64,000 nucleotides of DNA, taken from contig WOAB01000040.1 in the NCBI GenBank assembly GCA_027886185.1, positions 2,728,001 through 2,792,000 of the forward strand. Reading direction: 5' to 3'. The DNA comes from Rheum nobile (taxonomy: Eukaryota > Streptophyta > Magnoliopsida > Caryophyllales > Polygonaceae). Both the position numbers and the translations under genes were made by a program. The stretch's first letter is position 1; the number at the start of each line of letters is the position of its first letter. Of the stretch, positions 37,593-48,528 are shown piece by piece. The notes under the pieces were generated by a model. The model was not told the DNA's origin and searched no databases. It saw only the letters and a program-made list of their open reading frames with translations.

Positions 37593-38787
37593 ATACTCCT
37601 CGGGTTAATTTCCGGATAATAATTTAAGGGTCATGACCTATGCTTCTTATCCACCGTTAAGTATCTGAAGTGTTTTAAGCGCCTTGCAAGCGCCATTGGA
37701 TGAGCATAATTGCAGTCCTGTGTATTAAGCACTTAGCTAGTGCAATTGGGGTGGACGTAACTGTCACCCTGTAAATTAAAGTGTAAGCGTTGTGGCAGTG
37801 CAATCTGGGTGAACATAAGATCACCCTGTGTAATAATAACTTCTATTGTTCCTCGGAATAATTTTAAGTCTGGTGTGTGTGTTTGTGTGTTGTGTTAAAT
37901 TGGGTCGACATGTTGGTCACCCTGTGATTAAGCTGTGTGCCGTTCTTAATAACATTAATGGTTTTCAATAACGTGTGTTTTATAATTAAATAAGGTATGT
38001 GCCCGAGTGCACATGATTAATAAACCTTCGGCGAGTAGTGCAGCTAAGTAATAGTGCAGCTAGGAAAGCTCGTATCGACTCGAATGTAGTACGTTCTCTT
38101 TTCAATCTGGATTCGCTGTATGCGATGAGGTTGGTTGTGAACTGAAGCATCTCAGTCAACTTTTAAATCATTTGTGTGTGTAACTTTAATGTTCCCTAGC
38201 AGTTGTCATAATTTCCTATAAGGCTCATTTCAGTTGGAGTCTTCTCTTCAGTGCATATCTAGTTGTTAAATCATTCCGTAAAAGTGCCGGGTTATATATC
38301 GTTCCTTCGGTTTTTATTCAAGGGACAATGATAGTAAACGGTCACGATCACCCGAACCACTCTGCTTTGTACCCTTGCTAGTCTATTCAAGTAGACTAAC
38401 CCACGAACTTTGTTCTCTGCATGTGGGCTGGTGTCATCCGTTCGATTCGGCACATCAGGAGTTGATTCCCGGAGTTTAAGTAGCTTATTGAAGGATAAGA
38501 AGCTTGCAGACGAAGATTTAAAGTCAGTATTTAAGTTGTTAAGTGTTTTAAGTTTGTTAAGTGTTACATTGATGTATCTTCATAATTTAGCCATGTTAAG
38601 TTGGCTCTTTTAAAAGTCTTCCGCTGTGTAATTTAAAGTCTTCCGTTGTTTAATCTTTTAATTAATATGTAATTGTGTATGTATTTAAGCATGTTTGTTC
38701 TGGAAAAGCTTGGGGTGACTTTGGACGGTAAAGTCTGAGGTCACTGGCATGTAATATCTATGGTGTAAATTGGGGGTGTTACAGATA

Positions 38788-38799
38788 TGGTATCAGAGC
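38788..38799 (+). promoter_or_regulatory. Primer-binding site of gag-only element
   Basis: TGGTATCAGAGC lies four bases after the LTR end. It matches the initiator tRNA-Met 3' end. Confidence 0.9.
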
Positions 38800-39339
38800 A
38801 ATGGTTTTAAAATTTTTGACCTATTGTTAGGTTTGAGAATTTTCAAAAATTAATTTTGAAACTGTTTTCAAACCTATTTCATATTAAAAAGAAATTTTGA
38901 GAATTTCAATGTTAAGTAACTCGGTGATTTAATTTAAATGATTTAGCTTTTGAATTTCAAATGCTACTTATAATTGGTTTATAAAAGTGTTGTGTTATAA
39001 GCAAGTAAATTAAAGTTTAAAGGTCTGAAGTTTGAAAGTGAGGTTGTTAATAAGTGGTTTCAAACTTCTGTAAGCTTCAAGTGTTACTTATTCCTTAGAT
39101 CCATTCTTATTAATACTGTCTATTCTAGGGATTGATGTCATTTAAAGGTTGACATTTCTCTCAGGTTCTCAGTCTTTAGTGAGCAGAAGAAGGTCGTCCT
39201 TGCAGTTAACAGTGAAGGATAGTCAGACTAATATAAAGTTATTAGTTTGGACCCCTATAATCTGTATCATGACGTATTTGACTATAGTGTCATAATTAAG
39301 TTGGATAAGTTCTAAAGTAACGTTATGATTCACCAGCAG
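38800..39339 (+). other. Untranslated leader before gag
   Basis: AT-rich, no open frame. It ends at the gag start. Confidence 0.5.
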
Positions 39340-40647
39340 ATGGTGAACACGAGGAACACAACCCATGCTGGTGCTGAACCAAGGTTGATTCTGAGGAATG
39401 CCGCTAATCAAGGGGAAGAACGTGAGGCTGCTTCTAACAATAACCAGGGAGGCAATGACCAAGCTCAGGCCAACGCTCCGATGATGTTTGATGCTGCAAC
39501 AGTGGAGGCAATTCGAGGAATTGTCATGCATGCAATCACAGATGTTATGCGACCAGTCGTGCCACCAGCACAAGGTGGTCCAGTTCCTCAAGCTATTCCT
39601 GAAGTTGAGGAGTCAGTGGAGCAAGTACCACGGATCAATGTTGTTAGGGACAGAGGAACTTACGGGCAAGCGTTAAAAGCCTTGAGTTCAATGAGGCCCG
39701 ACAGCTATGACGGTATTGGAGAATCGGTCAAGGTGACATATTGGTTCTCGCATATGGAACGGTTGCTCCGGAACATTAATTGCACTGAGGCTGGGAAAGT
39801 GCACATCGCCTCTCTTCAACTCAAGGATGTGGCTAGCGAATGGTGGGAGAGCACCGGTCTGGCAGATCATCCCGAGCTAAATTGGAGCATGTTTAAAACA
39901 AAGATGACTGACCGTTTCTTTTCCCGTGCTATGAGGGAGGAGAAGCATAAGGAATTTATGTACCCGTAGACTGATGGGTTAAAGGTGACTGAGCTCGCAG
40001 CTAAGTTCAATCACTTGATGCAGTACGCTGGACCTGAGGTGTCAACCGAGGAGCAAAAGATCTGGTACTTCCATGGATGGATGAATCCAGAGATCAAGCC
40101 TCTAATGTTGCGTCATGGTTGTTCTACGTTAGAACAATATGTGGATGCAGCCTTCAAGACAGAAGTCACATTGGAGGAGTCTGCCCTTAAGCGGGAAAAG
40201 CAAGTTAAGGGAAAGGGTGGGCAACAGGATCGCCAGGTTGGTTCATTCAAATGACCGGCATCGCCTACCAAGTTTGAGAAGTCTGGTCGTGCTAAGACCG
40301 AGACAACTCAGTCTGACTCTGTCAGAGGCTCAGGTTGGAGCAGCGGAGTAATTCAGTGCCACAACTGTGGTGAAGTTGGGCATAAAAGTTTTAATTGCCA
40401 AAATGACAAGAGAGTATGCCATAATTGTGGAAGAGAAGGCCACATAAAAACATACTGCAGACTGAAGGGTCAGGGACCAATGCAGTCGTACCAGGCGTCA
40501 AATGTTGTAGATGGGCAGAACCCAAGGCCAGAGGCATCTGCTCCTGAGCAGTCTATGACTCGTAATAAAGGCAAAGTACCTATGGGGTCTTCAGGCCAAG
40601 GGCAACGACTCTTCATAATGAGCCAAGCCGACGGAGAAGAACCCTGA
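39340..40647 (+). pseudogene. gag: gag (capsid/nucleocapsid) with two in-frame stops
   Basis: Gag forms the virus-like particle and packages element RNA. One frame runs from MVNTRN (39340; a typical gypsy gag start, preferred over the ATG at 39325) to TGA 40645-40647, 435 codon positions. It is broken by TAG at codon 210 (39967-39969) and TGA at codon 305 (40252-40254). Residues ~120-300 match the retrotransposon gag domain (phrases LQLKDVASEWWEST, FNHLMQYAGP, WYFHGWMNPEIK). Two CCHC zinc knuckles follow: C340-x2-C343-x4-H348-x4-C353 (CHNCGEVGHKSFNC) and C360-x2-C363-x4-H368-x4-C373 (CHNCGREGHIKTYC). There is no protease or pol after it. The open frame apart from two point changes suggests recent activity. 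Confidence 0.9.
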
Positions 40648-41465
40648 TCCATTAAGTTGTAATCGTGTTAAGTCTTTCTTTAAGATTAAGGAGTAACGAC
40701 GTGTGTCGGTAATCTCCGTAGCATTGTGATCTGTCTGTGCAACTTTTGACAGTTAATGTAATGTTTAATGACATGAAGTGTTTCTTTGTTTTGGAAATTT
40801 CTGAATGTGTTATCAGTACGGATTAGTTGTAGTACATACGAAATCCCATAAGTGTCGAGAACAGCTTATGCCAAGTAAGGATAAAGACTGTCGGACTTAT
40901 GGTGGTGGAGTATTGTGGGCAACATAGATGTCCGTCCCCTATGTGGTTAATCGAAAGGTCGACTCTACTGTTTAAATCTAAATCCATTCCTAAGATTCTT
41001 CTTCATACATAGAGTATGTCATCTATAAGAACGGATGCAACTCTTTGAGGAAGATTAAGTTGTAGAGTTGTTGTGCTAAGAAGAAAGGTTACAGTTTAAG
41101 GAGGGGATATGTTGATAATCCCGATGTATTAAAGATTCAGTAAGGAGAATTGTCTACGCATCTAAGGAGTACAGTGGTAAGCGTTATCTCATACGTTAAG
41201 TTCTTCCGAGATTTCTTAAGGAAAGGGAATGAACTTGTAGAGTTTTGTTCGGAGATATCAGGAGCTATCTCTCATGTGTGAGTTTGTGCCATAAGCATTG
41301 AGGCGGATGAATCATTTTCAGAATGATATCCTAAGGAATTAAGAGTAATATCTCTTGTGATCCATTTCAAGGATGAAGTGATTAAGGATATTGGATCCAG
41401 GTAGTAAGGTTTGTGTTAAGGCAAGATCCTCATTGGCTTAATGTAAGTTTCGGGGTTGAAACTTC
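40648..41465 (+). other. Internal sequence without pol
   Basis: About 820 bp with many stops. The last ~50 bases ('gtttcggggttgaaacttcttttaaggggg') resemble the sequence after integrase in full gypsy elements, so pol was probably lost by deletion. Confidence 0.5.
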
Positions 41466-41482
41466 TTTTAAGGGGGAGGTGA
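41466..41482 (+). promoter_or_regulatory. Polypurine tract of gag-only element
   Basis: TTTTAAGGGGGAGGTGA lies directly before the 3' LTR. Confidence 0.8.
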
Positions 41483-41736
41483 TGTGATACCCCGTAATTC
41501 TGTAAGGATTATTTTGGGAATTTTTGGAATTTTCCCGAACACCCGTTTAGTACGTCGGATTTAATTCAGAAAGTTGGAGACATTCTGTAATGTGCTTTGT
41601 ATCTGTAATACTTTTCTCAGTGAAATAATATACAGACAACGTGCTTTGGATTTTAATACTCGTTTGCGTACGATAATTTTTATCCCGGGTTAATGTCTTG
41701 CTCGTTCAAAAGCTGAATGGGCAGGAAAAGGCAAAA

Positions 41737-41894
41737 ACGACGACCGCCGTACAGTAACGGCGCCCGCCGTCACTGGGCCCGACGTGTCAGGCCGTCGTCT
41801 CCTACTCTGGGCTCGCCAGGGCTAGGAACGGCGACCGCCGTAATTACGGCGCCCGCCGCGGCCCACCGTAGGCAAAGTTGCGGCACCCGCCGTG
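41737..41894 (+). promoter_or_regulatory. GC palindrome cluster upstream of TATA, 3' LTR
   Basis: Modules (A/G)CGGCG-NC-CGCCG(T/C) and one-mismatch variants (ACGACGACCGCCGT, GCGGCACCCGCCGT) end about 110 bp before TATAAAA. Confidence 0.65.
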
Positions 41895-42000
41895 ATTACC
41901 CAGAAGTCATTACCCGTTGGTCCCCGGCGAGCTCTGGCCGCGCCGATCTAGCCCTGCTCGGCCTCGTCTAGGGTGATGATGATGTTCCCATTGCTTTGTC

Positions 42001-42007
42001 TATAAAA
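42001..42007 (+). promoter_or_regulatory. TATA box, 3' LTR
   Basis: TATAAAA in 'gtctataaaaggaggtgttgggggaaggg'. Confidence 0.7.
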
Positions 42008-42251
42008 GGAGGTGTTGGGGGAAGGGTTTTGAGCCATCCCAGCACCGAATCTCTGCCAAAATTTCGCCTCGTCGGAGTGTTAGTTTCGCCGGATTTCGGA
42101 AGCTTCGTTGGTGTCGGTTGGTGGTGTTTCCAGAAGCCCTTGTGAAGCTTTTTGGTTGCCTTTGGAGGTTGGAACCCAGGCAAGGCAAAAAGGGGTCGAA
42201 ACGCGCATCATTTGGGTGAGTTTTTCTCTCGTTCTGTTGTCGGAGTTCTTC

Positions 42252-42327
42252 ACGGCGACCGCCGTGTTCTTTACGGCGCCCGCCGTGATGAATGCGGCGA
42301 CCGCCGCCAAGAACGACGACCGCCGTC
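42252..42327 (+). promoter_or_regulatory. GC palindromes downstream of TATA, 3' LTR
   Basis: Four modules (ACGGCGACCGCCGT, ACGGCGCCCGCCGT, GCGGCGACCGCCGC, ACGACGACCGCCGT) lie about 250-320 bp after the TATA box. Confidence 0.65.
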
Positions 42328-42910
42328 AGTGCCCAGAATGCCTTCGTGGCTTTGGCTTGGTTGGTTGTCGTCGTGGCGTCTTTCCTTTCGATTTCTTTCA
42401 CCGTTTTTAGATTCGTACTGTTGTTATGTCGGATCTAACTTAGGGTTCCTTTTATGGGTCGACTCGAATGTCGTTGTGCTGTCAGAGCTATACCCGTGTC
42501 GAGCCCAGAATCCCGTCGTTGTCGTTAGGCTCGTTCCTACTCTGCGGATTAAGGCAAGTGGCGGTTCGCTCTTGCTTAATCATTCCATGTTTCATTAATT
42601 ATCAATTATTTAATTGTTAATTAAATTGGAGTGAACTGTTGTTTTGTTTGGGAACTAATTTCATAAATAAACGTGATTAAAGTAATGTTATGATAGGTTG
42701 TATATCTGTTAGAACAACGCTATTATATGTGATAATTACCGTGATGGTATTGTTGTGAATTTAATCTTAATGCTAGAATAGCATGTGGGTTAATAGGAAA
42801 ACTAATCCAAGTAAGGATTAGCCGTTTCTATTATCTCTATGTTTAAGTTGATTGCCTCGATGGTTTTAATGTGAATAATTGATGTGTTAGACTGTTTAGT
42901 TAACACGAGT

Positions 42911-43120
42911 GTTCGTAGGAATGCTAATCCAAGTAAGGATCAGTCGTTTCTTTATAACTTAATGTTCGTAGGAACGCTAATCCAAGTAAGGATCAGTCGT
43001 TTCTTTATAACTTAATGTTCGTAGGAACGCTATTCCAAATAAGGATTAGTCGTTTCTTTATAACTTAAGGTTCGTAGGAACGCTAATCCAAGTAAGGATT
43101 TGTCGTTTCTTTAAATCGTA
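42911..43120 (+). repeat. 53-bp tandem repeat, four units (3' LTR)
   Basis: Units start at 42911, 42964, 43017 and 43070, with exact 53-bp spacing. Confidence 0.95.
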
Positions 43121-44312
43121 ATACTCCTCGGGTTAATTTCCGGATAATAATTTAAGGGTCATGACCTATGCTTCTTATCCACCGTTAAGGATCTGAAGTG
43201 TTTTAAGCGCCTTGCAAGCGCCATTAGATGAGCATAATTGCAATCCTGTGTATTAAGCACTTAGCTAGTGCAATTGGGGTGGACGTAACTGTCACCCTGT
43301 AAATTAAAGTGTAAGCGTTGTGGCAGTGCAATCTGGGTGAACATAAGATCACCCTGTGTAATAATAACTTCTATTGTTCCTCGGAATAATTTTAAGTCTG
43401 GTGTGTGTGTGTTTGTGTGTTGTGTTAAATTGGGTCGACATGTTGGTCACCCTGTGATTAAGCTGTGTGCCGTTCTTAATAACATTAATGGTTTTCAGTA
43501 ACGTGTGTTTTATAATTAAATAAGGTATGTGCCCGAGTGCACATGATTAATAAACCTTCGGCGAGTAGTGTAGCTAAGTAATAGTGCAGCTAGGAAAGCT
43601 CGTATCGACTCGAATGTAGTACGTTCTCTTTTCAATCTAGATTCGCTGTATGCGATGAGGTTGGTTGTGAACTGAAGCATCTCAGTCAACTTTTAAATCA
43701 TTTGTGTGTGTAACTTTAATGTTCCCTAGCAGTTGTCATAATTTCCTATAAGGCTCATTTCAGTTGGAGTCTTCTCTTCAGTGCATATCTAGTTGTTAAA
43801 TCATTTCGTAAAAGTGCCGGGTTATATATCGTTCCTTCGGTTTTTATTCAAGGGACAATGATAGTAAACGGTCACGATCACCCGAACCACTCTGCTTTGT
43901 ACCCTTGCTAGTCTATTCAAGTAGACTAACCCACGAACTTTGTTCTCTGCATGTGGGCTGGTGTCATCCGTTCGATTCGGCACATCAGGAGTTGATTCCC
44001 GGAGTTTAAGTAGCCTATTGAAGGATAAGAAGCTTGCAGACAAAGATTTAAAGTCAGTATTTATGTTGTTAAGTGTTTTAGTTTGTTAAGTGTTACCTTG
44101 ATGTATCTTCGTAATTTAGCCATGTTAAGTTGGCTCTTTTAAAAGTCTTCCGCTGTGTAATTTAAAGTCTTCCGCTGTTTAATCTTTCAATTAATATGTA
44201 ATTGTGTATGTATTTAAGCATGTCTGTTCTGGAAAAGCCTGGGGTGACTTTGGACGGTAAAGTCTGAGGTCACTGGCATGTAATATCTCCGGTGTAAATT
44301 GGGGGTGTTACA

Positions 44313-45432
44313 CTCTATGCACGACGTATGAATGAATACCAAATGTACATAACTCAATGATTATATCGTACAAAAATTCATGAATACTATCTATTTAGGT
44401 AAAGTGAATGTATGAAACACGAATCTGATTATCAAACATACACGTTTTCCTTGCAAATTTTCACACCGTATGTTTGACAAATCACTTATAAATTCATGAA
44501 AATACAAACACAAATTCAATCATAGTAATACAAAACATACAAACTTTGATTGGCAAATCATGAATTTCTGGGACACGCATATGAATATCTAGTATTAGGA
44601 TATGAATATCAGGTCATATATATCTAACATAAGCCTAATGCTTATTAATCCAAAATGTGTGAAAATCGCTACTTAAGAAAATGAATATCTAGAATAAGAA
44701 TACAAATATCTAGACTACATGTCTTTTTTGCAATTCCTATGATCATGTCTTGCATACTTGTTGCACCTCTTGCAATTCCTCGATCATGGCCTTCTTCATT
44801 TTGAATATGTCTTAACAATTCTGGAATATCACCAATAAGAATATAGATGCATAATAAACATGGTGAATACGTGGAAGTTAGGGGAATATCAATTTATACA
44901 AAGTGCTTATTAATTTAAAAACGAATATCAATTTATACAGAGTGCATATTTATTCACAGTTTGTGAATATCATAATGAATACGACATAACATGAACAAGA
45001 CTAACATATATTCAAAAAAACCTTGAACGATATTCACACATTTAGTGTCGGTATGCACAATGTTCACTTTCAACTAGTAGATGCATAATAAACATAGCGA
45101 ATACGTATACACAATAATCGAATATCATATATAAAAAGTTCATATTGTACTATTGATATTCAAAAAACCAAGAACGATGTTCAAAAGTAAAGATATTGAT
45201 ATGCACGAACTTCCATTGAGAATGCGTATGAACTAAAAACATGGTGGCTTGCATATGCCTTTAATTACAATACACGAATATCATAACCTATGGTATGCAT
45301 ATCGAATCAAAGCATACGAACATAAATCCATACATCATCGAAACCCTAAATTCGTTAAATCATAATCGGTGTGCAATGAAATTGACATGGATTACATAAT
45401 AATCACATTTGGTATTCACCATTCACCAAAAT
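44313..45432. other. Middle arm of outer transposon, rich in 'gaatatc' words
   Basis: Starts with CTCTA (TSD). It has no gene. Words such as 'tatgaatatcta' are the reverse complement of those at 32150-32800. Confidence 0.5.
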
Positions 45433-45683
45433 TGTGATACCCCGTATTTCTGTAAGGATATTTTGGGAATTTTGGGAATTTTCCCGAACACCCGTTTTGT
45501 ATGTCGGATTTAATTCAGAGAGTTTAAGACATTCTGTAATGTGCTCAATCTCTGTAATATTTTTCTCAGCGAAATAATATTCAGTCGACGTACTTTGGGA
45601 CTTAATACTCGTTCGTGTACGATTATTTTTATCTCGGGCTAAGCCAAGCTTATCCAAAGCCCAAACGGATAAGAGTTGACTTG

Positions 45684-45850
45684 GCGGCGACCGCTGCCCC
45701 GTGGCGGCGACCGCCGCAAGTCAACTCATCGGCGCCTTCCTCGCAGCTTCGCGTTGGACAGATGTCCCTAGGAAACGGCGACCACTTCCCAAAAGCGGCG
45801 ACCGTCGCTTCAGGAATTCACGACGGCAACCAGGCGGCGACCGCCGCCCC
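45684..45850 (+). promoter_or_regulatory. GC palindromes upstream of TATA (45433 LTR)
   Basis: Diverged modules GCGGCGACCGCTGC, GCGGCGACCGCCGC, GCGGCGACCGTCGC and GCGGCGACCGCCGC. Confidence 0.6.
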
Positions 45851-45953
45851 TGTGCAGGCATAGGGTTGCCAGCTGCCGGCGATCGGTCGGCGCTTCGATC
45901 TTGTCCCTCCACGTGGTTTTGTTGGTCAATCTTATCCCCTTTGATGTTGGGGC

Positions 45954-45960
45954 TATTTAA
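45954..45960 (+). promoter_or_regulatory. TATA-like box (45433 LTR)
   Basis: TATTTAA in 'ggggctatttaaggagtg', positionally equal to TATAAAA in relatives. Confidence 0.5.
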
Positions 45961-46205
45961 GGAGTGATTTGGGATAATAATTGAGCACAATCGAAGCTCA
46001 AATCTCTCACTCTTGTCTCGCCGGAATTCTGAGCTCTCGCCGAAAAGTTTGAAGCCGATCGTCGGAGCTCCTTTTTGGTGTCGTTCCAGTTGCAAAGAGA
46101 AGCTTTGGAGGCCCTTAGAAGCTTAGAATCCAAAGCAAGGCAAAGACGAACCAAAGCGATCGACGTAGGTAAGATTTCTGTTCTCGTAAAATTTCCCGAT
46201 GTTCG

Positions 46206-46263
46206 TAGCGGCACCCGCCGTGAGGCTGGCGGCGCCCGCCGTAAGGCAGGCGGCGACCGCCGT
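46206..46263 (+). promoter_or_regulatory. GC palindromes downstream of TATA (45433 LTR)
   Basis: Modules GCGGCACCCGCCGT, GCGGCGCCCGCCGT and GCGGCGACCGCCGT. Confidence 0.6.
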
Positions 46264-47100
46264 CCTTCAACTGTTGCCATGTGTTGGCTTTGGCTTCTGT
46301 AGCCTTCGTTCGGACGTCGTTCCTTTCGATTTCTTTCGGTTCGTACTCATCTTTGTCGAATCTAACTTAGGGTTTCTTTATGAGTCGATTCGAAGGAATC
46401 TGTGTTGCCAGATCTGTCCCTATGTCGAGCCCGGAAACTCGTCGTTAGGCTTCGTTCAAACTCTACGGATTAAGGCAAGTGGTGGTTCGCTCTTGCTCAT
46501 CGTTCCATATTTACATTAATTATCAGTAGTTTATCTGAGTAATTAATTTGTAATGATTATTATGTTTGTCTGGAAATGGTTTTGTAAACTGTTTTGGAAA
46601 ACTAAAAGATGATATTATAATAGGTTGTATATCTGTTAGAACAAAGCTATTATTTATGTTCGCCTTGAGAGCATTTATGTGGATTTTGTAATACCCCTCA
46701 TTTTTAGGAGACTATTCGGAGGAATTCCCGAACAAGTGAAAAGACGTCGAATTTAATTCGGAAGAGTTAAGACATTCAAGGAAGTGTATCTCTTCCGTAA
46801 TAAATTCGAAAGTGGAATAAAATACATTCGATGTATTTGGGGGTTTAGAATTAATGTTCGGATACGAGTATATTTAACCCGGGGTTAAAAGAACTCGTAC
46901 CCATACTTTCCTCGGCCATACAAGTGTGACCTTTTTGGCAAAATCGTCATAAATCTTGATTCCATAATCCATACAGTGTGAAATTTGGAATGATTAAAAT
47001 AGACTTCTAGATCTAACTCCTCGATTTGGAATCACCTCATTTGGAGTTCGGAGCTGAGAGAACGGCCTCGTCGAAGTCAGGACGATTTCCTGATGGTCAC

Positions 47101-47143
47101 CACCGCACCCCGCGGTGAGAAGAGTGCCGCATCCCGCGGTGAA
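47101..47143 (+). promoter_or_regulatory. Second-type palindromes upstream of TATA
   Basis: ACCGCACCCCGCGGT and the variant GCCGCATCCCGCGGT occupy the same relative place as the CGGCG/CGCCG modules of the other LTR family. Confidence 0.6.
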
Positions 47144-47275
47144 CGTCACTGTCGTCGTCATCGCGATAAGGTTTTGTCTGCGTCATGCTTGGCCGATCCT
47201 TGCTCCCCACGGCTCTTCTTCTGGTTGAGACACCTCTATGCGTGCATGGCTTGCTTGTGGTGGTCCTTGTTGGCC

Positions 47276-47282
47276 TATATAA
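47276..47282 (+). promoter_or_regulatory. TATA box of nested element 5' LTR
   Basis: TATATAA in 'ggcctatataaggagaggg'. Confidence 0.65.
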
Positions 47283-47299
47283 GGAGAGGGAGAGGCTGA

Positions 47300-47700
47300 G
47301 GAGAGGCCAGAAGTAAGCCTCATCACCATCTTCCTCCTCCCTTCTGTCAAATCCTGGTTTTTTGCTGAACTTTGAGCCAAGTTTTGGGAGTGATTCTGAC
47401 CTTGTTTCGATCAAGAGAGGAGTGATCCTAGGAGCTGGTTTGTAGCTTAAGAAGGTGGAAGCCTTGGAGGAGTTTTATATAGAGGAGAGGTGGACGAAAA
47501 TTGAGCTCAAAGATAGCTTCCTCACTATCTTCTTCCTCTGTCAAAACTCCATTGTTGGGCTGGTTTTGAGCTCGGTTTGAGAGCAACTTCGAACCTTGTT
47601 TCGAGCAAGAGAAGGGTGGTTTCTAGAGGTGTTTTGAATCTTAAGAAGGTGGGCAACTAAACCAAGAACAAATTGAAGCCAAAGGGATCGATTTGGGTAA
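47300..47700 (+). repeat. Duplicated leader block
   Basis: 'cctcatcaccatcttcctcctcccttctgtcaaa...ttgctgaactttgagc...ttgtttcgatcaagagagg...cttaagaaggtgg' (47318-47460) is repeated in diverged form at 47518-47652. The same arrangement occurs in the 3' LTR (51963-52300). Confidence 0.65.
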
Positions 47701-47746
47701 GAATTTCTCCCCAAAAATCTGCTGAACTTCACCTCTGTTCAGGTAC

Positions 47747-47786
47747 CGCACCCCGCGGCGCCATGACCACCGCACCCCGCGGTAAG
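47747..47786 (+). promoter_or_regulatory. Second-type palindromes downstream of TATA
   Basis: ACCGCACCCCGCGG and ACCGCACCCCGCGGT, separated by 'cgccatgacc', lie in the transcribed leader. Confidence 0.6.
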
Positions 47787-48310
47787 CATGGTTCATGGTG
47801 CCGAGTGTATGTTTTGGGTGTTTGGGCATGGATCGAGGCTCGGGTTCTTGATCCGTTTCTTATTCCTTTAGATTCGTATATGTAGATATTGAATCTAATT
47901 TAGGGTCTTGTTATGGGTCGTTCCAGAAGGATTTGAGATCCGAGATCTGTCCCTGATCAGACCCGGGAATCGTCGTCTTTAGAGCTCGTTAAGCTTTAGT
48001 CAGATCTAAGGCAAGTGGCGGTTCGCTCTTGTTTATCATTCCATATTTCCATTAATTATCAATTGCTTAATTGTTAATTAATTTGGATTGATTATTGTTC
48101 ATGTCTGAAAAAGGTTTTATAAACTGTTTTGGAAAAATCATATAATAGGTTGTATATCTGTTAGAACGATGCTATTATATGTGATCGCCTGATGGGCCTT
48201 TATGTGGATTTATCCGTATTAATGTTGTTGTGTTGTAACTGTTAGTTAGCACGAGTATTCATAGGAACGCCTGGATCCTGAGAGTTCCATGCGCGTTTCT
48301 TTATAACTGT

Positions 48311-48528
48311 AAAGGGCAAGACCCTGCGATAAGTAGAAGTTTGGACTCTGTGAGGTTCATTCTTTTAAGGGCGAGCAAGACCCAGCGATAAATAGAAGTT
48401 TGGACTCTGTGAGGTTCATTCTTTTAAGGGCGAGCAAGACCCAGCGATAGTAGAAGTTTGGACTCTGTGAGGTTCATTCTTTCGATATAGATCCAGGGGT
48501 TTGGACTCTGCGAGGTTCATTCCTTAGA
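48311..48528 (+). repeat. ~59-bp tandem repeat, about 3.5 units
   Basis: Units contain 'aagggcgagcaagacccagcgata' and 'gtttggactctgtgaggttcattctt'. The same array is in the 3' LTR at 52956-53175. Confidence 0.9.

Larger units (their letters stand above)
36567..38783 (+). repeat. 5' LTR of gag-only element, right part
   Basis: Resumes at GAATCTCTGCC and ends GGGGGTGTTACA. Relative to the 3' LTR it lacks ~24 bp near 36663 and one palindrome module near 36750. It includes the 53-bp tandem repeat. Confidence 0.9.
33539..44312 (+). mobile_element. Gag-only Ty3/gypsy retrotransposon, complete with TSD
   Basis: LTRs (33539-38783, interrupted; 41483-44312) start TGTGATACCCCG and end GGGGGTGTTACA. 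The TSD CTCTA is perfect (33534-33538 and 44313-44317). PBS is at 38788-38799 and PPT at 41466-41482. The ~2.7-kb internal part carries only gag. No RT, RNase H or integrase is recognisable, so it depends on a partner's pol. Without the nested solo LTR it would be ~8.3 kb. Confidence 0.9.
41483..44312 (+). repeat. 3' LTR of gag-only element
   Basis: 2830 bp, uninterrupted. It is the reference copy for this family, with palindrome clusters, an intact TATA box, and the 53-bp repeat. Confidence 0.95.

Noticed and set aside
39325..39339. Gag starting five codons earlier, at the ATG at 39325
   Set aside because: The MVNTRN start at 39340 fits the usual gypsy gag N-terminus better; the upstream ATG remains possible.
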